NCBI GenBank assembly: GCA_964016885.1
Contig: OZ024740.1
Coordinates: 3,423,336 to 3,487,335, forward strand
Length of the DNA: 64,000 nucleotides
From: Eledone cirrhosa
Taxonomy: Eukaryota; Mollusca; Cephalopoda; Octopoda; Eledonidae
Direction: 5' to 3'
Both the position numbers and the translations under genes were made by a program. Shown piece by piece: positions 1 through 16,200 of the stretch (positions are counted from its first letter, which is position 1; each line of letters starts with the position of its first letter). Under the pieces are notes generated by a model, which worked only from the letters and a program-made list of their open reading frames with translations, was not told the DNA's origin and did not search any database.

Positions 1-2949
1 CTAAATAAACTATCATTGGTACTAAATAAACTATCACTGGTGCTAAATAGAACATCGCTAGTGCTAAATAAACTATCACTGGTGCTAAATAAACTATCAC
101 TGGTACTAAATAGACCATCACTGGTGATAAATAAACCATCACTGGTACTAAATAAACTATCACTGGTGCTAAATAAACTATCACTGGTACTAAAGTAACC
201 ATCACTGGTACTAAATAAACTATCACTGGTGCTAAATAAACTATCACTGGTACTAAATAAACGATCACTGGTACTAAATAAACTATTACTGGTGCTAAAT
301 AAACTATTACTGGTACTAAATAAACGATCACTGGTGCTAAATAAACCATCACTTGTGCTAAATAAACTATTACTGGTGCTAAATAATCTATTACTGGTAC
401 TAAATAAAGGATCACTGGTGCTAAATAAACCATCACTGGTGCTAAATAAACTATTACTGGTGCTAAATAAACTATTACTGGTGCTGAATAAACTATCACT
501 GGTGCTAAATAAACTATCACCGGTATTAAATAAACTATCACTGGTACTAAATAAACTATCACTGGTACTAAATAAACTATCACTTTGTGCTAAATAAACT
601 ATCACTGGTACTAAATAAACTATTACTGGTGCTAAATAAACTATTACTGGTACTAAATAAACTATTACTGGTACTAAATAAACTATTACTGGTACTAAAT
701 AAACGATCACTGGTACTAAATAAACTATCATTTTGTGCTAAATAAACTATCACTGGTACTAAATAAACTATCACTTTCTGCTAAATAAACTATCACTGGT
801 ACTAAATAAACTATTACTGGTGCTAAATAAACTATTACTGGTGCTGAATAAACTATCACTGGTGCACAATAAACCATCTCTAGAGCTAAATAAACTATCA
901 CTGGTACTAAATAAACTATCACTGGTGCTAAATAAACTATCACCGGTATTAAATAAACTATCACTGGTACTAAATAAACTATCACTGGTACTAAATAAAC
1001 TATCACTTTGTGCTAAATAAACTATCACTGGTTCTAAATAAACTATTACTGGTGCTAAATAAACTATCACTGGTGCTAAATAAACTATTACTGGTGCTAA
1101 ATAAACTATTACTGGTACTAAATAAACGATAACTGGTGCTAAATAACCCATCACTGGTGCTAATTAAACTATCACTGGTGCTAAATAAAATATCACTGGT
1201 ACTAAATAAACTATCACTGGTACTAAATAAACTATCACTGGTACTAAATAAACTATCACTGGTACTAAATAAACTATCACCGGTACTAAATAAACTATCA
1301 CTGGTACTAAATAAACTATCACTGGTACTAAATCAACTATCACCGGTACTAAATAAACTATCACTTGTACTAAATAAACTATCACTGGTACTAAATAAAC
1401 TATCACTGGTGCTAAATAAACCATCACCGGTACTAAATAAACTATCACTGGTACTAAATAAACTATCACTGGTACTAAATAAACTATCACTTTGTGCTAA
1501 ATAAACTATCACTGGTACTAAATAAACTATTACTGGTACTAAATAAACTATCACTGGTACTAAATAAACTATCACTTTGTGCTAAATAAACTATCACTGG
1601 TACTAAATAAACTATCACTGGTACTAAATAAACTATCACTGGTGCTACATAAACCATCACTTGTGCTAAATAAACTATTACTAGTGCTAAATAAACTATT
1701 ACTGGTACTAGATAAAGGATCACTTGTGCTAAATAAACCATCACTGGTGCTAAATAAACTATTACTGGTGCTAAATAAACTATCACTGGTGCTGAATAAA
1801 CTATCACTGGCGCTAAATAAACTATCACCGGTATTAAATAAACTATCACTGGTACTAAATAAACTATCACTGGTACTAAATAAACTATCACTTTGTGCTA
1901 AATAAACTATCACTGGTACTAAATAAACTATTACTGGTGCTAAATAAACTATTACTGGTACTAAATAAACTATTACTGGTACTAAATAAACTATTACTGG
2001 TACTAAATAAACGATCACTGGTACTAAATAAACTATCACTTTGTGCTAAATAAACTATCACTGGTACTAAATAAACTATCACTTTGTGCTAAATACACTA
2101 TCACTGGTACTAAATAAACTATTACTGGTGCTAAATAAACTATTACTGGTGCTGAATAAACTATCACTGGTGCAAAATAAACCATCTCTAGTGCTAAATA
2201 AACTATCACTGGTGCTAAATAAACTATTACTGGTACTAAATAAACTATTACTGGTGCTAAATAAACTATTACTGGTACTAAACAAACGATAACTGGTGCT
2301 AAATAACCCATCACTGGTGCTAAATAAACTATCACTGGTGCTAAATAGAATATCACTGGTACTAAATAAACTATCACTGGTACTAAATAAACTATCACTG
2401 GTACTAAATAAACTATCACTGGTGCTAAATAAACCATCACCGGTACTAAATAAACTATCACTGGTACTAAATAAACTATCACTGGTACTAAATAAACTAT
2501 CACTTTGTGCTAAATAAACTATCACTGGTACTAAATAAACTATTACTGGTACTAAATAAACTATCACTGGTACTAAATAAACTATCACTTTGTGCTAAAT
2601 AAACTATCACTGGTAGTAAATAAACTATCACTGGTACTAAATAAATTATCACTGGTGCTAAATAAACTATCACTGGTGCTAAATAAACTATCACTGGTAC
2701 TAAATAAACTATCACCGGTACTAAATAAACTATCACTTGTACTAAATAAACTATCACTGGTACTAAATAAACTATCACTGGTGCTAAATAAACCATCACC
2801 GGTACTAAATAAACTATCACTGGTACTAAATAAACTATCACTGGTACTAAATAAACTATCACTTTGTGCTAAATAAACTATCACTGGTACTAAATAAACT
2901 ATCACTGGTACTAAATAAACTATCACTGGTGCTAAATAAACTATCACTG

Positions 2950-5900
2950 GTACTAAATAAACTATTACTGGTACTAAATAAACTATCACTGGTACTAAAT
3001 AAACTATCACTTTGTGCTAAATAAACTATCACTGGTACTAAATAAACTATCACTGGTACTAAATAAACTATCACTGGTGCTAAATAAACTATCACTGGTA
3101 CTAAATAAACTATCACCGGTAGTAAATAAACTATCACTTGTACTAAATAAACTATTACTGGTGCTAAATAAACTATTACTGGTGCTAAATAAACTATTAC
3201 TGGTACTAAATAAACTATTACTGGTGCTAAAAAAACTATTACTGGTGCTAAATAAACTATTACTGGTACTAAATAAACGATAACTGGTGCTAAATAACCC
3301 ATCACTGGTGCTAAATAAACTATCACTGGTGCTAAATAAAATATCACTGGTACTAAATAAACTATCACTGGTACTAAATAAACTATCACTGGTACTAAAT
3401 AAACTATCACTGGTACTAAATAAACTATCACCGGTACTAAATAAACTATCACTGTTACTAAATAAACTATCACTGGTACTAAATAAACTATCACCGGTAC
3501 TAAATAAACTATCACTTGTACTAAATAAACTATCACTGGTACTAAATAAACTATCACTGGTGCTAAATAAACCATCACCGGTACTAAATAAACTATCACT
3601 GGTACTAAATAAACTATCACTGGTACTAAATAAACTATCACTTTGTGCTAAATAAACTATCACTGGTACTAAATAAACTATTACTGGTACTAAATAAACT
3701 ATCACTGGTACTCAATAAACTATCACTTTGTGCTAAATAAACTATCACTGGTACTAAATAAACTATCACTGGTACTAAATAAACTATCACTGGTGCTAAA
3801 TAAACTATCACTGGTACTAAATAAACTATCACTGGTGCTAAATAAACTATCACTGGTACTAAATAAACTATCACTGGTGCTAAATAAACTAACACTGGTA
3901 CTAAATAAACTATCACTGGTACTAAATAAACCATCACTGGTGATAAATAAACCATCACTGGTACTAAGTAAACTATCACTGGTGCTGAATAAACTATCAC
4001 TGGTACTAAATAAACTATCACTGGTACTAAATAAACCATCAGTGGTACTAAATAAACTATCACTGGTACTAAATAAACCATCACTGGTGATAAATGAACC
4101 ATCACTGGTACTAAATAAACTATTACTGGTGCTAAATAACTATCACTGGTGCTAAATAAACTATCACTGGTACTAAATAACCTATCACTGGTGTCAAATA
4201 AACCTTCTCTAGTGCTAAGTAAACTATCACTGGTGCTGAAGAAATTATCACTGGTACTAAATATACTATCACTGGTGCTAAATAAACCATCTCTAGTGCT
4301 AAATAAACTATCACTGGTGCTAAATAAAGTATCACTGGGACTAAATAAACTATCACTGTTACCAAATAAACTATCACTGGTACTAAATAAACCATCTCTA
4401 GTGCTAAATAAACTATCACTGGTACTAAATAAACTATCACTAGTGCTAAATACAATATCACTGATGCTAAATAAAGTATCACTGGTACTAAATAAACTAT
4501 CACTGGTACTAAATAAACTATCACTGTACTAAATAAAGTATCTCTGGTACTAAATAAATTATCACTGGTATTAAATAAACTATCACTGGTACTAAATAAA
4601 CTATCACTGGTGCTAAATAAAATATAACTGGTGCTAAATAAACTATCACTAGTACTAAATAAACTATCACTGGTACTAAATAGACTATCACTGGTGCTAA
4701 ATAAACTATCACTGGTGCTAAATAAACCATCACTGAAGCTAAATAAACCATCACTGGTACTAAATAAACTATCACTGGTGCTAAATAAACTATCACTGGT
4801 GCTTAATAAACTATCAGTGGTGCTAGATAAACCATCTCTAGTGCTAAGTAAACTATCACTGGTGCTAAATAAATCATCTCTAGTGCTAAATAAACTATCA
4901 CCGGTACTAAATAAACTATCACTGGTACTAAATAAACTATCACTGGTACTAAATAAACTATCACTGGTACTAAATATAATATCACTGGTACTAAATAAAC
5001 TATCACTGGTGCTAAATAAACTATCACTGGTGCTAAATAAACTATCACTGGTACTAGATAAACTATCACTGCTGCTAAATAAACCATCTCTAGTGCTACA
5101 GAAACTATCACTGGTGCTAAATAAACTATCACTGGTGCTAAATAAACTATCACTAGTACTAAATAAACTATCACTGGTGCTAAATTAACTATCACTGGTG
5201 CTAAATAAACCATCTCTAGTGCTAAATAAACTATCACTGGTGCTAAATAAACCATCACTGGTGTTTAATAAACTATCACTGGTGCTGAATAAACTATCAC
5301 TGGTGCTAAATAAACCATCTCTAGTGCTAAATAAACTATCACCGGTACTAAATAAACTATCACTGGTACCAAATAAACTATCACTGGTACTAAATAAACT
5401 ATCACTGGTACTAAATAAACTATCACTGGTACTAAATAAACTATCACTGGTGCTAAATAAACTATCACTGGTGCTAAATAAACTATCACTGGTACAAAAT
5501 AAACTATCACTGGTGCTAAATAGACTATCACTGGTGCTTAATAAACTATCACTGGTGCTAGATAAACCATCTCTAGTGCTAAGTAAACTATCACTGGTGC
5601 TAAATAAATCATCTCTAGTGCTAAATAAACTATCACCGGTACTAAATAAACTATCACTGGTACTAAATAAACTATCACTGGTACTAAATAAACTATCACT
5701 GGTACTAAATAAACTATCACTGGTACTAAATAAACTATCACTGGTGCTAAATAAACTATCACTGGTGCTAAAGAAACTATCACTGGTACTAGATAAACTA
5801 TCACTGGTGCTAAATAAACCATCTCTAGTGCTTCAGAAACTATCACTGGTGCTAAATAAACTATCACTGGTGCTAAATAAACTATCACTAGTACTAAATA

Positions 5901-8900
5901 AACTATCACTGGTGCTATATAAACCATCTCTAGTGCTAAATAAACTATCACTGGTGCTAAATAAACTATCTCTGGTACTATATATACTATCACTGGTGCT
6001 AAATAAACTATCACTAGTACTAAATAAACTATCACTGGTGCTAAATAAACCATCTCTAGTACTAAATAAACTATCACTGGTGCTAAATTAACCATCTCTT
6101 GTGCTACATAAACTATCACTGGTACTAAATAAACTACCGCTGGTGCAAGATAAACTATCACTGGTGCTAAATAAACTATCACTGGTGCTAAATAAACTAC
6201 CACAGCTGCTAAATAAACTATCACTGGTGCTAAATAAACTATCAGTAGTACTGAATAAACTATCACTGGTGCTAAATTAACTATCACTGGTGCTAAATAA
6301 ACTACCACTGGTGCTAAATAAACTATCACTGGTGCTAAATAAACTATTACTGGTGCTGAATAAACTATCACTGGTGCTAAATAAACTATCACCGGTATTA
6401 AATAAACTATCACTGGTGCTAAATAAAATAACACTGATGCTAAATGAAATATCACTGGTACTAAATAAACTATCACTGGTACTAAATAAACTATCACTGT
6501 ACTAAATAAAGTATCACTGGTACTAAATAAATTATCACTGGTATTAAATAAACTATCACCGGTACTAGATAAACTATCACTGGTGCTAAATAAACTATCA
6601 CTGGTGCTAAATAAACTATCACTGGTACAAAATAAACTATCACTGGTACTAAATAAAATATTACTGGTGCTAAATAAACTATCACTGGTGCTAAATAAAC
6701 TATCACTGGTGCTAAATAAACTATCACTGGTACTAAATAAACCATCACTGGTGATAAATAAACCATCACTGGTACTAAGTAAACTATCACTGGTGCTGAA
6801 TAAACTATCACTGGTACTAAATAAACTATCACTGGTACTAAATAAACCATCAGTGGTACTAAATAAACTATCACTGGTACTAAATAAACCATCACTGGTG
6901 ATAAATAAACCATCACTGCTACTAAATAAACTATTACTGGTGCTAAATAACTATCACTAGTGTTAAATAAACTATCACTGGTACTAAATAACCTATCACT
7001 GGTGTCAAATAAACCTTCTATAGTGCTAAGTAAACTATCACTGGTGCTGAAGAAATTATCACTGGTACTGAATATACTATCACTGGTGCTAAATAAACCA
7101 TCTCTAGTGCTAAATAAACTATCACTGGTGCTAAATAAAGTATCACTGGGACTAAATAAACTATCACTGTTACCAAATAAACTATCACTGGTGCTAAATA
7201 AACCATCTCTAGTGCTAAATAAACTATCACTGGTACTAAATAAACTATCACTAGTGCTAAATACAATATCACTGATGCTAAATAAAGTATCACTGGTACT
7301 AAATAAACTATCACTGGTACTAAATAAACTATCACTGTACTAAATAAAGTATCTCTGGTACTAAATAAATTATCACTGGTATTAAATAAACTATCACTGG
7401 TACTAAATAAACTATCACTGGTACTAAATAAACTATCACTGGTACTAAATAAACTATCACTTTGTGCTAAATAAACTATCACTGGTACTAAATAAACTAT
7501 TACTGGTACTAAATAAACTATCACTGGTACTAAATAAACTATCACTTTGTGCTAAATAAACTATCACTGGTACTAAATAAACTATCACTGGTACTAAATA
7601 AACTATCACTGGTGCTAAATAAACTATCACTGGTACTAAATAAACTATCACCGGTAGTAAATAAACTATCACTTGTACTAAATAAACTATTACTGGTGCT
7701 AAATAAACTATTACTGGTGCTAAATAAACTATTACTGGTACTAAATAAACTATTACTGGTGCTAAAAAAACTATTACTGGTGCTAAATAAACTATTACTG
7801 GTACTAAATAAACGATAACTGGTGCTAAATAACCCATCACTGGTGCTAAATAAACTATCACTGGTGCTAAATAAAATATCACTGGTACTAAATAAACTAT
7901 CACTGGTACTAAATAAACTATCACTGGTACTAAATAAACTATCACTGGTACTAAATAAACTATCACCGGTACTAAATAAACTATCACTGTTACTAAATAA
8001 ACTATCACTGGTACTAAATAAACTATCACCGGTACTAAATAAACTATCACTTGTACTAAATAAACTATCACTGGTACTAAATAAACTATCACTGGTGCTA
8101 AATAAACCATCACTGGTACTAAATAAACTATCACTGGTACTAAATAAACTATCACTGGTACTAAATAAACTATCACTTTGTGCTAAATAAACTATCACTG
8201 GTACTAAATAAACTATTACTGGTACTAAATAAACTATCACTGGTACTAAATAAACTATCACTTTGTGCTAAATAAACTATCACTGGTACTAAATAAACTA
8301 TCACTGGTACTAAATAAACTATCACTGGTGCTAAATAAACTATCACTGGTACTAAATAAACTATCACTGGTGCTAAATAAACTATCACTGGTACTAAATA
8401 AACTATCACTGGTGCTAAATAAACTAAAACTGGTACTAAATAAACTATCACTGGTACTAAATAAACCATCACTGGTGATAAATAAACCATCACTGGTACT
8501 AAGTAAACTATCACTGGTGCTGAATAAACTATCACTGGTACTAAATAAACTATCACTGGTACTAAATAAACCATCAGTGGTACTAAATAAACTATCACTG
8601 GTACTAAATAAACCATCACTGGTGATAAATAAACCATCACTGGTACTAAATAAACTATTACTGGTGCTAAATAACTATCACTGGTGCTAAATAAACTATC
8701 ACTGGTACTAAATAACCTATCACTGGTGTCAAATAAACCTTCTCTAGTGCTAAGTAAACTATCACTGGTGCTGAAGAAATTATCACTGGTACTAAATATA
8801 CTATCACTGGTGCTAAATAAACCATCTCTAGTGCTAAATAAACTATCACTGGTGCTAAATAAAGTATCACTGGGACTAATTAAACTATCACTGTTACCAA

Positions 8901-10450
8901 ATAAACTATCACTGGTACTAAATAAACCATCTCTAGTGCTAAATAAACTATCACTGGTACTAAATAAACTATCACTAGTGCTAAATACAATATCACTGAT
9001 GCTAAATAAAGTATCACTGGTACTAAATAAACTATCACTGGTACTAAATAAACTATCACTGTACTAAATAAAGTATCTCTGGTACTAAATAAATTATCAC
9101 TGGTATTAAATAAACTATCACTGGTACTAAATAAACTATCACTGGTGCTAAATAAACTATCACTGGTACTAAATAAAATATAACTGGTGCTAAATAAACT
9201 ATCACTAGTACTAAATAAACTATCACTGGTACTAAATAAACTATCACTGGTGCTAAATAAACTATCACTGGTGCTAAATAAACCATCACTGGAGCTAAAT
9301 AAACTATCACTGGTACTAAATAAACTATCACTGGTGCTAAATAAACTATCACTGGTGCTTAATAAACTATCACTGGTGCTAAATAAATCATCTCTAGTGC
9401 TAAATAAACTATCACCGGTACTAAATAAACTATCACTGGTACTAAATAAACTATCACTGGTACTAAATAAACTATCACTGGTACTAAATAAAATATCACT
9501 GGTACTAAATAAACTATCACTGGTGCTAAATAAACTATCACTGGTGCTAAATAAACTATCACTGGTACTAGATAAACTATCACTGCTGCTAAATAAACCA
9601 TCTCTAGTGCTACAGAAACTATCACTGGTGCTAAATAAACTATCACTGGTGCTAAATAAACTATCACTAGTACTAAATAAACTATCACTGGTGCTAAATT
9701 AACTATCACTGGTGCTAAATAAACCATCTCTAGTGCTAAATAAACTATCACTGGTGCTAAATAAACCATCACTGGTGTTTAATAAACTATCACTGGTGCT
9801 GAATAAACTATCACTGGTGCTAAATAAACCATCTCTAGTGCTAAATAAACTATCACCGCTACTAAATAAACTATCACTGGTACCAAATAAACTATCACTG
9901 GTGCTAAATAAACTATCACTGGTGCTAAATAAACCATCACTGGTGCTAAATAAACCATCACTGGAGCTAAATAAACTATCACTGGTACTAAATAAACTAT
10001 CACTGGTGCTAAATAAACTATCACTGGTGCTTAATAAACTATCACTGGTGCTAGATAAACCATCTCTAGTGCTAAGTAAACTATCACTGGTGCTAAATAA
10101 ATCATCTCTAGTGCTAAATAAACTATCACCGGTACTAAATAAACTATCACTGGTACTAAATAAACTATCACTGGTACTAAATAAACTATCACTGGTACTA
10201 AATAAACTATCACTGGTACTAAATAAACTATCACTGGTGCTAAATAAACTATCACTGGTGCTAAATAAACTATCACTGGTACTAGATAAACTATCACTGG
10301 TGCTAAATAAACCATCTCTAGTGCTACAGAAACTATCACTGGTGCTAAATAAACTATCACTGGTGCTAAATTAACTATCACTGGTGGTAAATAAACCATC
10401 TCTAGTGCTAAATAAACTATCACTGGTGCTAAATAAACTATCTCTGGTAC
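2950..10450. repeat. Duplicated higher-order block, shift 4,535 bp
   Basis: The satellite from about 2,950 to 6,100 is repeated at about 7,485 to 10,450 with nearly all variant units in the same order. Matching landmarks lie 4,535 bp apart (3,014 and 7,549; 3,287 and 7,822; 4,149 and 8,684), then 4,556 and 4,514 bp apart after one- or two-unit indels. A third partial copy of the 4,149-4,532 section sits at 6,960-7,343. Shared rare units include a 20-bp unit reading CACTGTACTAAATAAAG and a GGTGTCAAATAAACC unit. The few differences are point changes and 21-bp indels, as expected for recent unequal exchange. Confidence 0.85.
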
Positions 10451-13249
10451 TATATATACTATCACTGGTGCTAAATAAACGATCACTGGTGCTAAATAAA
10501 CCATCTCTAGTACTAAATAAACTATCACTGGTGCTAAATTAACCATCTCTAGTGCTACATAAACTATCACTGGTACTAAATAAAATACCGCTGGTGCAAC
10601 ATAAACTATCACTGGTGCTAAATAAACTATCACTGGTGCTAAATAAACTACCACAGGTGCTAAATAAACTATCACTGGTGCTAAATAAACTATCAGTAGT
10701 ACTAAATAAACTATCACTGGTGCTAAATTAACTATCACTGGTGCTAAATAAACTACCACTGGTGCTAAATAAACTATCACTGGTGCTAAATAAACTATCA
10801 GTAGTACTAAATAAACTATCACTGGTGCTAAATTAACTATCACTGGTGCTAAGTAAACCATCTCTAGTGCTAAATAAACTATCACTGGTGCTAAATAAAC
10901 CATCTTTAGGGCTAAATAAACTATCACTGTTACTAAATAAACTATCACTGGTGCTAAATTAACTATCACTGGTGCTAAATAAACCATCTCTAGTGCTAAA
11001 TAAACTATAACTGGTGCTAAATAAACTATCACTGGTACTATATAAACTATCATTGCTGCTAAATAAATTATCACTGGTACTAAATAAACTATCACTGGTG
11101 CTAGATAAACCATCTCTAGTGCTAATTAAACTATCACTGGTGCTAAATAAACTATCACTGGTACTAAATAAACTATCACTGGTGCTAAATAGAACATCGC
11201 TAGTGCTAAATAAACTATCACTGGTGCTAAATAAACTATCACTGGAACTAAATAGACCATCACTGGTGATAAAGAAACCATCACTGGTACTAAATAAACT
11301 ATCACTGGTGCTAAATAAACCATCACTGGTACTAACTTAACCATCACTGGTACTAAATAAACTATCACTGGTGCTAAATAAACTATCACTGGTACTATAT
11401 AAACGATCACTGGTACTATATAAACTATTACTGGTGCTAAATAAACTATTACTGGTACTAAATAAACGATCACTGGTGCTAAATAAACCATCACTTGTGC
11501 TAAATAAACTATTACTGGTGCTAAATAAACTATTACTGGTACTAAATAAAGGATCACTGGTGCTAAATAAACCATCACTGGTGCTAAATAAACTATTACT
11601 GGTGCTAAATAAACTATTACTGGTGCTGAATAAACTATCACTGGTGCTAAATAAACTATCACCGCTATTAAATAAAATATCACTGGTACTAAATAAACTA
11701 TCACTGGTGCTAAATAAACTATCACTGGTGCTAAATAAACTATCACTGCTACTAGATAAACTATCACTGGTGCTAAATAAACCATCTCTAGTGCTACAGA
11801 AACTATCACTGGTGCTAAATAAACTATCACTGGTGCTAAATAAACTATCACTAGTACTAAATAAACTATCACTGGTGCTAAATTAACTATCACTGGTGCT
11901 AAATAAACCATCTCTAGTGCTAAATAAACTATCACTGGTGCTAAATAAACTATTTCTGGTACTATATATACTATCACTGGTGCTAAATAAATGATCACTG
12001 GTGCTAAATAAACCATCTCTAGTACTAAATAAACTATCACTGGTGCTAAATTAACCATCTCTAGTGCTACATAAACTATCACTGGTACTAAATAAAATAC
12101 CGCTGGTGCAACATAAACTATCACTGGTGCTAAATAAACTATCACTGGTGCTAAATAAACTACCACAGGTGCTAAATAAACTATCACTGGTGCTAAATAA
12201 ACTATCAGTAGTACTAAATAAACTATCACTGGTGCTAAATTAACTATCACTGGTGCTAAATAAACTACCACTGGTGCTAAATAAACTATCACTGGTGCTA
12301 AATAAACTATCAGTAGTACTAAATAAACTATCACTGGTGCTAAATTAACTATCACTGGTGCTAAGTAAACCATCTCTAGTGCTAAATAAACTATCACTGG
12401 TGCTAAATAAACCATCTTTAGGGCTAAATAAACTATCACTGGTACTAAATAAACTATCACTGGTGCTAAATTAACTATCACTGGTGCTAAATAAACCATG
12501 TCTAGTGCTAAATAAACTATAACTGGTGCTAAATAAACTATCACTGGTACTATATAAACTATCATTGCTGCTAAATAAATTATCACTGGTACTAAATAAA
12601 CTATCACTGGTGCTAGATAAACCATCTCTAGTGCTAATTAAACTATCACTGGTGCTAAATAAACTATCACTGGTACTAAATAAACTATCACTGGTGCTAA
12701 ATAGAACATCGCTAGTGCTAAATAAACTATCACTGGTGCTAAATAAACTATCACTGGAACTAAATAGACCATCACTGGTGATAAAGAAACCATCACTGGT
12801 ACTAAATAAACTATCACTGGTGCTAAATAAACCATCACTGGTACTAACTTAACCATCACTGGTACTAAATAAACTATCACTGGTGCTAAATAAACTATCA
12901 CTGGTACTAAATAAACGATCACTGGTACTAAATAAACTATTACTGGTGCTAAATAAACTATTACTGGTACTAAATAAACGATCACTGGTGCTAAATAAAC
13001 CATCACTTGTGCTAAATAAACTATTACTGGTGCTAAATAAACTATTACTGGTACTAAATAAAGGATCACTGGTGCTAAATAAACCATCACTGGTGCTAAA
13101 TAAACTATTACTGGTGCTAAATAAACTATTACTGGTGCTGAATAAACTATCACTGGTGCTAAATAAACTATCACCGGTATTAAATAAAATATCACTGGTA
13201 CTAAATAAACTATCACTGGTGCTAAATAAACTATCACTGGTACTAGATA

Positions 13250-16200
13250 AACTATCACTGGTGCTAAATAAACCATCTCTAGTGCTACAGAAACTATCAC
13301 TGGTGCTAAATAAACTATCACTGGTGCTAAATAAACTATCACTAGTACTAAATAAACTATCACTGGTGCTAAATTAACTATCACTGGTGCTAGATAAACC
13401 ATCTCTAGTGCTAAATAAACTATCACTGGTGCTAAATAAACTATTTCTGGTACTATATATACTATCACTGGTGCTAAATAAACTATCACTGGTGCTAAAT
13501 TAACTATCACTGGTGCTAAATCAACCATCTCTAGTGCTAAATAAACTATAACTGGTGCTAAATAAACTATCACTGGTGCTAAATAAACTATCACTGGTGC
13601 TAAATAAACTATACGTAGTACTAAATAAACTATCACTGGTGCTAAATTAACTATCACTGGTGCTAAGTAAACCATCTCTAGTGCTAAATAAACTATCACT
13701 GGTGCTAAATAAACCATCTCTAGGGCTAAATAAACTATCACTGGTACTAAATAAACTATCACTGGTGCTAAACTAACTATCACTGGTGCTAAATCAACCA
13801 TCTCTAGTGCTAAATAAACTATAACTGGTGCTAAATAAACTATCACTGGTACTATATAAACTATCATTGCTGCTAAATAAATTATCACTGGTACTAAATA
13901 AACTATCACTGGTGCTAGATAAACCATCTCTAGTGCTAATTAAACTGTCACTGGTGCTAAATAAACTATCACTAGTACTAAATAAACTATCACTGGTGCT
14001 AAATTAACTATCACTGGTGCTAAATAAACCATCTCTAGTGCTAAATAAAGTATCACTGGTGCTAAATAAACTATCACTGGTACTAAATTGACCATCACTG
14101 GTGATAAATAAACCATCACTGGTACTAAATAAACTATCACTGGTGCTAAATAAACTATCACTGGTACTAAATTAACCATCACTGGTACTAAATAAACTAT
14201 CACTGGTGCTAAATAAACTATCACTGGTACTAAATAAACGATCACTGGTACTAAATAAACTATTACTGGTGCTACATAAACTATTACTGGTACTAAATAA
14301 ACGATCACTGGTGCTAAATAAAGCATCACTTGTGCTAAATAAACTATTACTGGTGCTAAATAAACTATTACTGGTACTAAATAAAGGATCACTGGTGCTA
14401 AATAAACCATCACTGGTGCTAAATAAACTATTACTGGTGCTAAATAAACTATTACAGGTGCTGAATAAACTATCACTGGTGCTAAATAAACTATCACCGG
14501 TATTAAATAAACTATCACTGGTACTAAATAAACTATCACTGGTACTAAATAAACTATCACTTTGTGCTAAATAAACTATCACTGGTACTAAATAAACTAT
14601 TACTGGTGCTAAATGAACTATTACTGGTACTAAATAAACTATTACTGCTACTAAATAAACTATTACTGGTACTAAATAAACGAACACTGGTACTAAATAA
14701 ACTATCACTTTGTGCTAAATAAACTATCACTGGTACTAAATAAACTATCACTTTGTGCTAAATAAACTATCACTGGTACGAAATAAACTATTACTGGTGC
14801 TAAATAAACTATTACTGGTGCTGAATAAACTATCACTGGTGCAAAATAAACCATCTCTAGTGCTAAATAAACTATCACTGGTACTAAATAAACTATCACT
14901 GGTGCTAAATAAACTATCACCGGTATTAAATAAACTATCACTGGTACTAAATAAACTATCACTGGTACTAAATAAACTATCACTTTGTGCTAAATAAACT
15001 ATCACTGGTTCTAAATAAACTATTACTGGTGCTAAATAAACTATTACTGGTACTAAATAAACTATTACTGGTGCTAAATAAACTATTACTGGTGCTAAAT
15101 AAACTATCACTGGTTCTAAATAAACTATTACTGGTGCTAAATAAACTATCACTGGTGCTAAATAAACTATCACTGGTGCTAAATAAAATATCACTGGTAC
15201 TAAATAAACTATCACTGGTACTAAATAAACTATCACTGGTACTAAATAAACTATCACTGGTTCTAAATAAACTATCACTGGTACTAAATAAACTATCACT
15301 TGTGCTACATAAACTATCACTGGCGCTAAATAAACTATCACTGGTACTAGATAAACTATCACTGGTGCTAAATAAACCATCTCTTGTGCTACAGAAACTA
15401 TCACTGGTGCTAAATAAACTATCACTGGTGCTAAATAAACTATCACTAGTACTAAATAACTATCACTGGTGCTAAATTAACTATCACTGGTGCTAAATAA
15501 ACCATCTCTAGTGCTAAGTAAACTATCACTGGTGCTAAATAAACTATCTCTGGTACTATATATACTATCACTGGTGCTAAATAAATTATCACTGGTGCTA
15601 AATAAACCATCTCTAGTACTAAATAAACTATCACTGGTGCTAAATTAACCATCTCTAGTGCTACATAAACTATCACTGGTACTAAATAAACTACCGCTGG
15701 TGCAACATAAACTATCACTGGTGCTAAATAAACTATCACTGGTGCTAAATAAACTACCACAGGTGCTAAATAAACTATCACTGGTGCTAAATAAACTATC
15801 AGTAGTACTAAATAAACTATCACTGGTGCTAAATTAACTATCACTGGTGCTAAATAAACTACCACTGGTGCTAAATAAACTATCACTGGTGCTAAATAAA
15901 CTATCAGTAGTACTAAATAAACTATCACTGGTGCTAAATTAACTATCACTGGTGCTAAGTAAACCATCTCTAGTGCTAAATAAACTATCACTGGTGCTAA
16001 ATAAACCATCTCTAGGGCTAAATAAACTATCACTGGTACTAAATAAACTATCACTGGTGCTAAATTAACTATCACTGGTGCTAAATAAACCATCTCTAGT
16101 GCTAAATAAACTATCACTGGTGCTAAATAAACTATCACTGGTACTAAATAAACTATCACTGGTGCTAAATAGAACATCGCTAGTGCTAAATAAACTATCA